Shown here: piece by piece, positions 1 to 5,352 of the stretch
Layout: each line of letters starts with the position of its first letter
How positions within the stretch are numbered: the first letter of the stretch is position 1
Assembly: GCA_039933315.1 (NCBI GenBank)
Contig: JBDTOI010000173.1
Span: forward strand, 1 to 8,524
Origin: DASXRU01 sp039933315
GTDB taxonomy: Bacteria; Acidobacteriota; Blastocatellia; Pyrinomonadales; Pyrinomonadaceae
DNA: 8,524 nt
Reading direction: 5' to 3'
Notes under the pieces: model-generated
The model's database searches: none
What the model saw: the letters and a program-made list of their open reading frames with translations, nothing else
Told to the model about the DNA's origin: nothing
Program-made: the position numbers and the translations under genes

Positions 1-172
1 CCTGGTATGAAAGGCTGGCCACTGGAACCAGGACTCCGATCAGAAAATAAGCGACTCCCACGCACAGCAGCGCCCGCATGGGACTGCCCAGCGCCACCTG
101 GCCTTTATGAAGCGCGGGACCATAGAGTCCCCAGGCCAGCGCGGCGCCCAGAGCGAAGATTATCCACAGCAT
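1..172 (-). CDS. Integral membrane protein, N-terminal fragment (runs off the left edge)
   Basis: The minus strand reads open from an ATG at 172-170 to the window edge, giving 57 codons without a stop. The peptide starts MLWIIFALGAALAWGLYGPA and has two hydrophobic stretches, at about residues 2-18 and 34-54, joined by a short polar segment (HKGQVALGSPMR). It is therefore an inner-membrane protein with at least two helices. A strong Shine-Dalgarno (GGAGGGG on the minus strand, plus positions 180-186) lies 7 nt before the ATG, which supports both the start and the gene. The first helix, with its AALAWGLYGP pattern, resembles the opening of drug/metabolite-transporter (EamA-type) proteins, but the fragment is too short to assign a family. 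Its upstream region is cut short by the inverted repeat that begins at 207. Function unknown. Confidence 0.72.
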   Translation of the reverse strand, partial: MLWIIFALGAALAWGLYGPALHKGQVALGSPMRALLCVGVAYFLIGVLVPVASLSYQ

Positions 173-179
173 CGAGAGA

Positions 180-186
180 CCCCTCC
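180..186 (-). promoter_or_regulatory. Shine-Dalgarno of the left-edge membrane protein
   Basis: On the minus strand this is GGAGGGG, 7 nt from the ATG at 172. It decides the start of a gene that would otherwise be easy to miss because it is cut by the window edge. Confidence 0.7.
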
Positions 187-206
187 AGAACCTAAACTGT
201 TAGTTT

Positions 207-371
207 GGTAACAATATACTCGGCTCATCAATGTGCGACATGCTTTAGCTTGTCGTCGCGATTCGCAAACACTCAGCAATAAACTATCCGTAACGTCCCA
301 CGTTGAGAGTTCCCAAGCTAGACGACAAGCTGAAGCATGTCGCACATTGATGAGCCAAGTATATTGTTGCC
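207..371. repeat. Long inverted repeat 1 (51-nt arms, 63-nt spacer)
   Basis: The left arm 207-257 and right arm 321-371 are reverse complements at 48 of 51 positions. All three differences are transitions, so paired strands would carry G:U-type or C.A pairs rather than gross mismatches. The arms contain the conserved core CTCATCAATGTGCGACATGC. The spacer 258-320 holds only a small hairpin (AACG/CGTT around 292-305) and no gene. The left arm begins 35 nt upstream of the start codon at 172, inside what should be that gene's promoter or leader. No transposase is encoded, so this is a non-autonomous palindromic element, presumably one of a dispersed family. Dispersal is an inference, as only one copy lies in the window. 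Confidence 0.85.
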
Positions 372-398
372 GCTGGTTTGCAATTGACTGATCAGGTG

Positions 399-527
399 GA
401 AAGAGCGGGGGCAAGCCCGCCTTCCTGACTGCAAGTTAATAGGGTTGAGTCAGATTTCCAACCTTGGTTATCAAAGTTCAACTGGAAGAACTTGCAGTCA
501 GGAAGGCGGGCTTGCCCCCGCTCTTTC
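399..527. repeat. Long inverted repeat 2 (perfect 39-nt arms, 51-nt spacer)
   Basis: The left arm 399-437 and right arm 489-527 are exact reverse complements over 39 nt, with a GC-rich core (AGCGGGGGCAAGCCCGCC). The 51-nt spacer 438-488 has no gene. The arms are unrelated in sequence to inverted repeat 1, which ends 27 nt to the left, so two different palindromic families lie side by side. Single-stranded DNA or RNA from this stretch would form a very stable hairpin. It contains no open reading frame with a credible ribosome site and no transposase. Confidence 0.88.
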
Positions 528-1018
528 TCTGAATCTTATTGGAAAAACGAACCTTCCTTCGTTTCCGCTCGTAGTAGTTCGCGTAAGTAAGATAAGGTCA
601 GAAGTCTCCGCGGTGATAGCTGGAAACGAAAGTTGCGAAAAACTCATCATTACAGTTGCCGCGGATTGACCTGACGGTTCCAAACATCTTAATACTGAGT
701 ATTCTAGCAATCTGGTTGACGCTTTTGATAGCTAAAGACGCTTCGGCCCGGGACTTTGGTTGCCGCCGATGGCCGCTTTCTTGAAATCCTGATGGCTATT
801 TCTCCACCGTGAACGTTTTATGTCTGAGCCCTCCCCGACGGTCGGGCTTCTGCGGCGGAGCATACGCTGGTATATGCCAGGCTTTGTTAAGGGCGCGTAA
901 TAAGATGTTAAGAGTTGTAAACTCAGAGCATATTCGATGCTTCGAGTATTGACTTGAGTTTAGCAGTCGGTTAGGAACAAGGCCGACTAATTCGGTACTC
1001 TGAACATCCGGCAGTGCC
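528..1018. other. Gene-free intergenic stretch
   Basis: I see no credible gene here on either strand. The short open frames lack ribosome sites, overlap one another and have no recognisable protein character. Minor structures are a hairpin at 546-563 (AACGAA/TTCGTT, 6-nt loop) and a GC-rich hairpin at 834-846 (CCCGA/TCGGG) inside an AGCCC/GGGCT pairing. A weak sigma-70-like pair occurs at 949-977 (TTGACT, 17-nt spacer, TAGGAA) pointing toward the receptor gene. Its -10 box is poor, so I do not call it a promoter. The stretch may hold the receptor's promoter and regulatory sites. Confidence 0.5.
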
Positions 1019-1197
1019 TTAATTTGGAGTGCGGTGGCAAGCGAAGCGCGACACCGCTTTGGATAGGGCCAGTAACCATTTTCTCAAGAGGAAAGATACT
1101 TGAGAGTTTAGGTGGTGCTTGAGCGGTAGATAACTGGCGAATCCAAAGCGCCGTCGCCGCTTCGCTCTGCCGGCGCACTCCAAATTAAGAACATCCG
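1002..1197. repeat. 9-bp direct repeat GAACATCCG flanking a palindromic element
   Basis: GAACATCCG occurs at 1002-1010 and again at 1189-1197. The right copy abuts the end of the inverted repeat at 1188, while the left copy is separated from the repeat's start at 1019 by 8 nt. The arrangement resembles a target-site duplication made on insertion, but the 8-nt asymmetry makes this uncertain. The second copy of the element (5135-5343) shows no such flanking repeat. Confidence 0.4.
1019..1188. repeat. Composite REP-like inverted repeat, copy A
   Basis: The arms 1019-1076 and 1131-1188 are imperfect reverse complements, starting TTAATTTGGAGTGCG. The outer 15 nt match exactly, with scattered differences further in. 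Each arm is also a hairpin by itself. The left arm has GCGGTG (1031-1036) facing CACCGC (1052-1057). The right arm has GCGCCG (1148-1153) facing CGGCGC (1171-1176). Both have GCGAAGC, or its complement, at the tip (1041-1047, 1159-1165). The spacer holds a 7-bp hairpin TCTCAAG/CTTGAGA (1082-1105). The same two arm types recur at 5135-5343 in the opposite orientation. The element ends 36 nt before the receptor's ribosome site, so it lies in the leader or promoter of that gene. No transposase is present. Confidence 0.85.
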
Positions 1198-1223
1198 CTG
1201 TCGTGAACAACCTCCCGAACGTT

Positions 1224-1230
1224 AAGGAGA
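1224..1230 (+). promoter_or_regulatory. Shine-Dalgarno fixing the receptor start
   Basis: AAGGAGA lies 8 nt before the ATG at 1239. The frame is open further upstream to a GTG at 1203, but that would put 12 non-signal residues before a good signal peptide. The ribosome site therefore selects the ATG at 1239. Confidence 0.8.
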
Positions 1231-1238
1231 TAACTTCA

Positions 1239-4200
1239 ATGTCGTTGGCTGCAAAAACTCTCGCCGTGGTTCTGCTTCTTTCCCTGACATCATCTGCCGG
1301 GGCACAAACGCACCGGGCTTCGGTACGTGGGACCGTCTTTGATCCCGTCCGGGCTGTCGTACCAGGCGCGACGATTACGCTAATCAATCAAGAGACAAAC
1401 GAAGCACGTTCAGTCATAAGCGCGGACAATGGGGAGTACACCGTAACTTCACTGCAACCCGGTTCATATCGTATCGAAGTGGCTGCGGCTGGTTTTGCAG
1501 CCTTTAGCCAGAAGATCGCACTTCTGGTCAATCAGGAATCGAGGTTTGATGTTGAGTTGGGCCTTGGCCCTATCATGGATAGCCCCGACGACATTTATGC
1601 AACGGAGGTCCTCAACAAAGATTCGCCCTCGCTCGGCACCGTAATCGAGAACCGCCATATAGAAGGCCTGCCCCTCGATGGACGGAATTTCTACGAGCTG
1701 ACTTTGCTGGTGCCCGGAGCGACCCCCGCTGCCCAGGGTTCAGCCGGCTCGGTGCGCGGTGATTTCTCTTTCAGCGTTAACGGCGCGCGAGAAGACAGCA
1801 ACAACTTCCTGCTCGACGGTGTTTACAACGTCGATCCGAAACTTAATACCTTTGGCGTGCGCCCGCCGGTGGATGCGATACGCGAATTCGAAATGCTGAC
1901 CAGCAGCTACGACGCTGCCTTTGGCCGTAACCCCGGCGCGCAGGTTAATGTGATTCTCAAGTCAGGCACCAATAGCTTTCACGGCTCGCTTTTCGAATTT
2001 CACCGCAATGCAAAACTGGATGCGCGCAACTACTTCGCTCCTGGAAGCGAAGCTAAACCAAAGTACCTGCGCAACCAGTTTGGCGGCTCCGTTGGCGGGC
2101 CCCTCAAACGCGATCGCACTTTCTTCTTCGCCGATTATGAAGGCACGCGTTCACGCGAAGGCATTACGCGCGTTACCAACGTGCCGACCTTGCGCGAACG
2201 CGCGGGTGATTTCTCGCAGTCGCGAGATATTTTCGGCAACCCCGTCTTCATAAGTAACCCATTTCTGCCGCGAGACCCAATCACCTTCCAACTGCCCCCT
2301 TGCAACGCGGCTAACCAGACCGGATGCTTCCCGGGCAACCAGGTTCCGCTCGCATTTCAACATCCTATCGGGCGCGCGATCGCAGCGATCTACCCCGCAC
2401 CTAACCGCAGCGTGCCGTTTCAAAACTTCGTCTCTTCGCCAACTCAGCAAGACGACAACAACAGTTTCGATGCGCGGGTTGACCATCGCCTGGGTGACCT
2501 GACGGACTTGACCGTCCGTTACAGCTTCGGGCATCGAAACCTGTTCGAGCCTTTTACCGGGCCCACCTTTTCGCTGGTCCCCGGCTTTGGCGATGCCGTG
2601 AAACGACGCAGCCAGAATGTTATGGCTGCACTTAATCATGTATTCACGCCGGCCTTCATCAATGAGACGCGGGTGGCATTGAGCCGGGTCGCTTCATCGG
2701 TAAGCCAGCAGGCCAGCATCCTCAATTCCGATCTGGGTTTGCCGGTGATTTCGCCCAACGCGCGCGATGCCGGACTTAGTTTCATCAGCGTGACTGGTTT
2801 TTCACCGCTCGGCGACGAAGGGAATAATCCGCAGAAGAGCGTCACGAATGTTTATCAGCTCCTTGATACAGCCAGCTACGTCCGCGGCAAACATCTGATA
2901 AAGTTTGGCGCCGACCTGAGGTTTTCGCAGCAGAATGCTTTTCGCGATGTCGAATCGCGCGGGCGCCTGACCTTTTCGCCATTTGCGCAAATCTCCGGCA
3001 ATGCGCTGGCGGACCTTCTGCTCGGCTTTCCTATCTTTACCAGCGTAGCGCGCGTTGATAACCCGCAGCACCTGCGCACCCAGAGCTACAATTTCTTTTT
3101 CAACGACAGCGTGCGCGTGAGGCCGCGCCTGACTATTACGGCCGGCCTGCGATACGAGTACAACTCGCCGGCGGTGGATACCGAAGACCGCGCTAATGTT
3201 TACGACACGGTTACGCGCAGCCTGATGCGCGTGGGCACCAACGGAGTGCCGCGCGGCGGGTTCGAACCCGACAGAAACAACTTCGCTCCGCGCGTCGGTT
3301 TCGCCTGGACGCTGGATGACGATGGAAATACCGTGCTGCGGGCAGGGTACGGTGTGTACTACGACCAGTCTCCGCTGGCGCCGGGAGAGGCGCTTTACTT
3401 CAACTCGCCTTATTTCGACAACAACATCTTTTTCTCGCTGCCAGGTCTGCCTTTAACTTTAAGCAGTCCGTTTCCGACTTTCTTTCCGTTTCCTTTACCG
3501 GACTCAGCGCTGGCCATACAGCGCGACTTGCGCACCGCCTACATGCAGCACTGGAATCTGAACGTGCAAAGACAACTCGGTCGCAGCACTGTGCTTGAAG
3601 TTGGCTACGTCGGTTCCAAGGGCACGAAACTTCTGACGGCGCGTGATATCAACCAACCGCGGCCCAGCGTCTTGCCGCCGGGGTTGCCCTTCGTGCCGCG
3701 GCCCGATCCACGATTCGACGACATCGACTTGCTCGAGTCGCGCGCCAATTCGAACTATCACAGCCTGCAGGCCCGTTTCCAGCAGCGCCTATCGCGCGGG
3801 CTGGGAACGCTCGTGTCGTACACCTGGGCCAAGTCGATCGACAATGCTTCAAACTTCTTCAGTAGCGCGGGCGATCCAAACTTTCCGCAGAACAGCTATG
3901 ACGTGCGGGCCGAACGCGGCCGCTCGAACTTCGACGTGCGGCACCGGCTGTCGGTGAGTTACACGTATGACCTGCCGTTCGGGAAGGGCCGCACCTGGCT
4001 GGCGGATAATGGATGGATTACGACAGTGCTGAGTGGCTGGCAGAGTTTTGGCATTATCACGTTGCAGACCGGGCGGCCCTTTACGGTGGCGCTGCTGTCG
4101 GAAATTGATAACAGTGGGACCGGGCGTTCGATTCTCGGATTCGGGGCCAACGACCGGCCCAATGTGATGGGCAACCCTGCACTGAGCCAGCGTTCTCCCG

Positions 4201-4490
4201 ATCAGTGGTTCAACCAGAGTGCATTTGCTTTTCCGGCGCCAGGGACCTTCGGCGATGCGGGAAGAAATATCCTCGATGGCCCGGGGTATCAGAACGTGAA
4301 TGCGTCTCTGATCAAGAACACGGCATTAACCGAGTCGGTTAATCTTCAGTTCCGGGCTGAGGTCTTTAATCTCTTCAATCATCCAAACTTCAACTTGCCG
4401 GATAACTTTCTCGGGTCGCCCACTTTTGGCCGGATCTCTTCGGCGCGTGATCCGCGGCATATTCAGTTTGGGGTGAAGCTGTTGTTCTGA
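1239..4490 (+). CDS. Oar-like TonB-dependent outer-membrane receptor with carboxypeptidase-regulatory-like N-terminal domain
   Basis: The 1083-residue product starts at ATG 1239, after AAGGAGA. Residues 1-22 form a signal peptide (hydrophobic core AVVLLLSL, likely cleavage after SAGA). Residues about 29-107 are a carboxypeptidase-regulatory-like beta-sandwich (VRGTVFDP, NGEYTVTSLQPGSYRIEV). Residues about 132-243 form the plug, with the family-typical LPLDGRNFYEL, NNFLLDGV and GAQVNVILKSGTNSFHG. The rest is a large beta-barrel with repeated aromatic strand patterns, ending in a C-terminal Phe as expected for BamA-dependent insertion. The length suits the Oar-like group (about 1000-1200 residues), which is much expanded in Acidobacteriota. 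Family members are thought to import large or complex ligands, or to act in surface adhesion, using TonB energy. The ligand cannot be told from the sequence. The linker before the plug (residues 113-131, MDSPDDIYATEVLNKDSPS) is more acidic than I expect, and I see no clear TonB box. The gene stands alone: no SusD-like partner, regulator or TonB/ExbBD lies next to it. A palindromic element fills its upstream region and a strong hairpin follows its stop. Confidence 0.92.
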   Translation: MSLAAKTLAVVLLLSLTSSAGAQTHRASVRGTVFDPVRAVVPGATITLINQETNEARSVISADNGEYTVTSLQPGSYRIEVAAAGFAAFSQKIALLVNQESRFDVELGLGPIMDSPDDIYATEVLNKDSPSLGTVIENRHIEGLPLDGRNFYELTLLVPGATPAAQGSAGSVRGDFSFSVNGAREDSNNFLLDGVYNVDPKLNTFGVRPPVDAIREFEMLTSSYDAAFGRNPGAQVNVILKSGTNSFHGSLFEFHRNAKLDARNYFAPGSEAKPKYLRNQFGGSVGGPLKRDRTFFFADYEGTRSREGITRVTNVPTLRERAGDFSQSRDIFGNPVFISNPFLPRDPITFQLPPCNAANQTGCFPGNQVPLAFQHPIGRAIAAIYPAPNRSVPFQNFVSSPTQQDDNNSFDARVDHRLGDLTDLTVRYSFGHRNLFEPFTGPTFSLVPGFGDAVKRRSQNVMAALNHVFTPAFINETRVALSRVASSVSQQASILNSDLGLPVISPNARDAGLSFISVTGFSPLGDEGNNPQKSVTNVYQLLDTASYVRGKHLIKFGADLRFSQQNAFRDVESRGRLTFSPFAQISGNALADLLLGFPIFTSVARVDNPQHLRTQSYNFFFNDSVRVRPRLTITAGLRYEYNSPAVDTEDRANVYDTVTRSLMRVGTNGVPRGGFEPDRNNFAPRVGFAWTLDDDGNTVLRAGYGVYYDQSPLAPGEALYFNSPYFDNNIFFSLPGLPLTLSSPFPTFFPFPLPDSALAIQRDLRTAYMQHWNLNVQRQLGRSTVLEVGYVGSKGTKLLTARDINQPRPSVLPPGLPFVPRPDPRFDDIDLLESRANSNYHSLQARFQQRLSRGLGTLVSYTWAKSIDNASNFFSSAGDPNFPQNSYDVRAERGRSNFDVRHRLSVSYTYDLPFGKGRTWLADNGWITTVLSGWQSFGIITLQTGRPFTVALLSEIDNSGTGRSILGFGANDRPNVMGNPALSQRSPDQWFNQSAFAFPAPGTFGDAGRNILDGPGYQNVNASLIKNTALTESVNLQFRAEVFNLFNHPNFNLPDNFLGSPTFGRISSARDPRHIQFGVKLLF

Positions 4491-4512
4491 GCTTGAGCGT
4501 TTGAAACATTGC

Positions 4513-4615
4513 GGTTTCACGCAAAGGCGCTAAGAAAAGAAAGACATAAGGCGCAAAGGATGACTCAACCCTTTGCGCCTTCTGCTTTCCTTGCTTAGCG
4601 CCTTTGCGTGAAACC
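4513..4615. terminator. Large palindrome between convergent genes, probable bidirectional terminator
   Basis: A 22-nt perfect outer stem (4513-4534 with 4594-4615, GGTTTCACGCAAAGGCGCTAAG) and a 12-nt perfect inner stem (4548-4559 with 4570-4581, AAGGCGCAAAGG) flank a purine/pyrimidine-rich, partly paired middle. The loop is 10 nt. It starts 22 nt after the receptor's stop and lies between convergent genes, so stopping transcription from both sides is the natural inference. There is no clean T-run. The sequence type, with GCAAAGGCGCTAAG repeated in its arms, looks like a dispersed palindromic repeat that may have been adopted as a terminator. Confidence 0.7.
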
Positions 4616-4650
4616 TCAACTTAAAATCCATTCAACAGTACGCGCAAATA

Positions 4651-4676
4651 AGGGGCGCCCACGGAGTGACGCCCCT
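4651..4676 (-). terminator. Hairpin downstream of the 141-residue membrane protein
   Basis: AGGGGCG (4651-4657) pairs with CGCCCCT (4670-4676), and an inner CAC/GTG pairing with a 3-nt loop extends it. It lies 13 nt past the stop codon of the minus-strand gene at 4690 and is followed on that strand by TTATTTG, a weak T-rich tail. It may be a terminator or another dispersed hairpin repeat. Confidence 0.4.
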
Positions 4677-4689
4677 ACCATCGTTCTAC

Positions 4690-5115
4690 TCAACTCAAAA
4701 CTTCTTCACCTTCGGGCCTGCGACTCAACCAGAGTAATGCCACGCCAACGAGCGCGCAGGACACCGAGTCTTCCACCGTCCACCACATCGGCATCCCGGC
4801 CGTGTAATCAATGATGAAGAACACCGGCCCGGCCAGCAAAAATGAGATGCCATTGAGAAGAATCAGCGGGCGAAAACGCTTCACATCCCATGACAGGATC
4901 CAGAGAGATATGCCGTGCATCCCATATGTGTATGACGCCTGGCGGGTCAGAAACATGAGGACCGATCCCTCCGGCATCTGGCCCAGGCCGAGCCACGCGT
5001 GTGAAGCCTCCATCCACGACCGCGGCATGATCACCGCAAAGAACGCGAGCATCTCCACCAACCCCACGATACGGAGCAACCACGTCAGTATGAGTTGTCG
5101 ATCGGGTTGGTTCAT
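4690..5115 (-). CDS. Small four-helix integral membrane protein, function unknown
   Basis: The 141-residue product runs from ATG at 5115 to TGA at 4690. Four hydrophobic segments can be seen, at about residues 9-30 (LILTWLLRIVGLVEMLAFFAVI), 60-76 (SYTYGMHGISLWILSW), 82-104 (RPLILLNGISFLLAGPVFFIID) and 116-131. The last two are well separated and a polar tail ends the protein. Between helices 1 and 2 is a distinctive polar loop with PRSWMEASHAWLGLG, which looks like a conserved family signature, though I cannot name the family. No cofactor or catalytic motif is evident. Overall composition, consistent reading and helix spacing argue that it is real. No Shine-Dalgarno is visible before the ATG, and the next in-frame Met (residue 22) would remove most of helix 1. 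The upstream region is occupied by a palindromic repeat starting about 20 nt before the start codon, so expression may depend on that element or on a leader within it. Confidence 0.78.
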   Translation of the reverse strand: MNQPDRQLILTWLLRIVGLVEMLAFFAVIMPRSWMEASHAWLGLGQMPEGSVLMFLTRQASYTYGMHGISLWILSWDVKRFRPLILLNGISFLLAGPVFFIIDYTAGMPMWWTVEDSVSCALVGVALLWLSRRPEGEEVLS

Positions 5116-5134
5116 TAGGCGCTTGCGGTCGGCT

Positions 5135-5343
5135 AAATATGGAGTGCGCCGGCAAAGCGAAGCGGCGACGGCGCTTTGGATAGGCTGCCTGGCCCACCAT
5201 TTACTGCTGACTTCAAACTCACCTTACACTTGCTTGACTGTTTGTGTGCTTGAGATCTGGATGTTGTACCTGGACATGAAGGCATGCCTACCAGCCCAAT
5301 CCAAAGCGGTGTCGCGCTGCGCTTGCCACCGCACTCCAAATAA
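5135..5343. repeat. Composite REP-like inverted repeat, copy B (inverted relative to copy A)
   Basis: The left arm 5138-5187 carries the GCGCCG/CGGCGC type (5146-5151 with 5169-5174). The right arm 5291-5342 carries the GCGGTG/CACCGC type (5306-5311 with 5327-5332). This is the reverse order of copy A at 1019-1188, so the whole unit is inverted. Tip sequences are GCGAAGC (5157-5163) on the left and, on the complement, GCGCAGC (5316-5322) on the right. The arms match copy A closely, whereas the spacer (about 5188-5290) is longer than copy A's and mostly different. The element sits between two minus-strand genes: about 10 nt after the stop of the propeller gene at 5353 and about 20 nt before the start codon at 5115. 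Short open frames across it are translations of the repeat, not genes. Confidence 0.85.
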
Positions 5344-5352
5344 GAGTTCTGA

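Noticed and set aside
207..527. CRISPR array or insertion sequence
   Set aside because: The repeats are inverted pairs from two unrelated families rather than regularly spaced direct repeats, and no transposase or cas gene is present.
445..710. Two overlapping open frames on opposite strands (445-669 plus, 498-710 minus)
   Set aside because: Both run into the inverted repeat at 399-527, lack a Shine-Dalgarno, and show no recognisable protein features. Neither can be preferred over the other.
949..977. Sigma-70-like promoter TTGACT - 17 nt - TAGGAA
   Set aside because: The -10 hexamer matches poorly, and such pairs occur by chance in a 1-kb gap. Kept only as a note in the intergenic entry.
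987..1178. Open frame on the minus strand reading MRRQSEAATALWI
   Set aside because: It is a translation of the palindromic repeat. The same peptide appears in the other copy at 5135-5343, there is no ribosome site, and the arms explain the open frame.
1203..1238. Alternative GTG start of the receptor
   Set aside because: No ribosome site precedes the GTG, AAGGAGA sits correctly for the ATG at 1239, and the signal peptide begins right after that ATG.
2151..2639. 162-codon minus-strand open frame inside the receptor gene
   Set aside because: It is an antisense shadow of a clearly coding plus-strand frame, with no ribosome site or recognisable domain.
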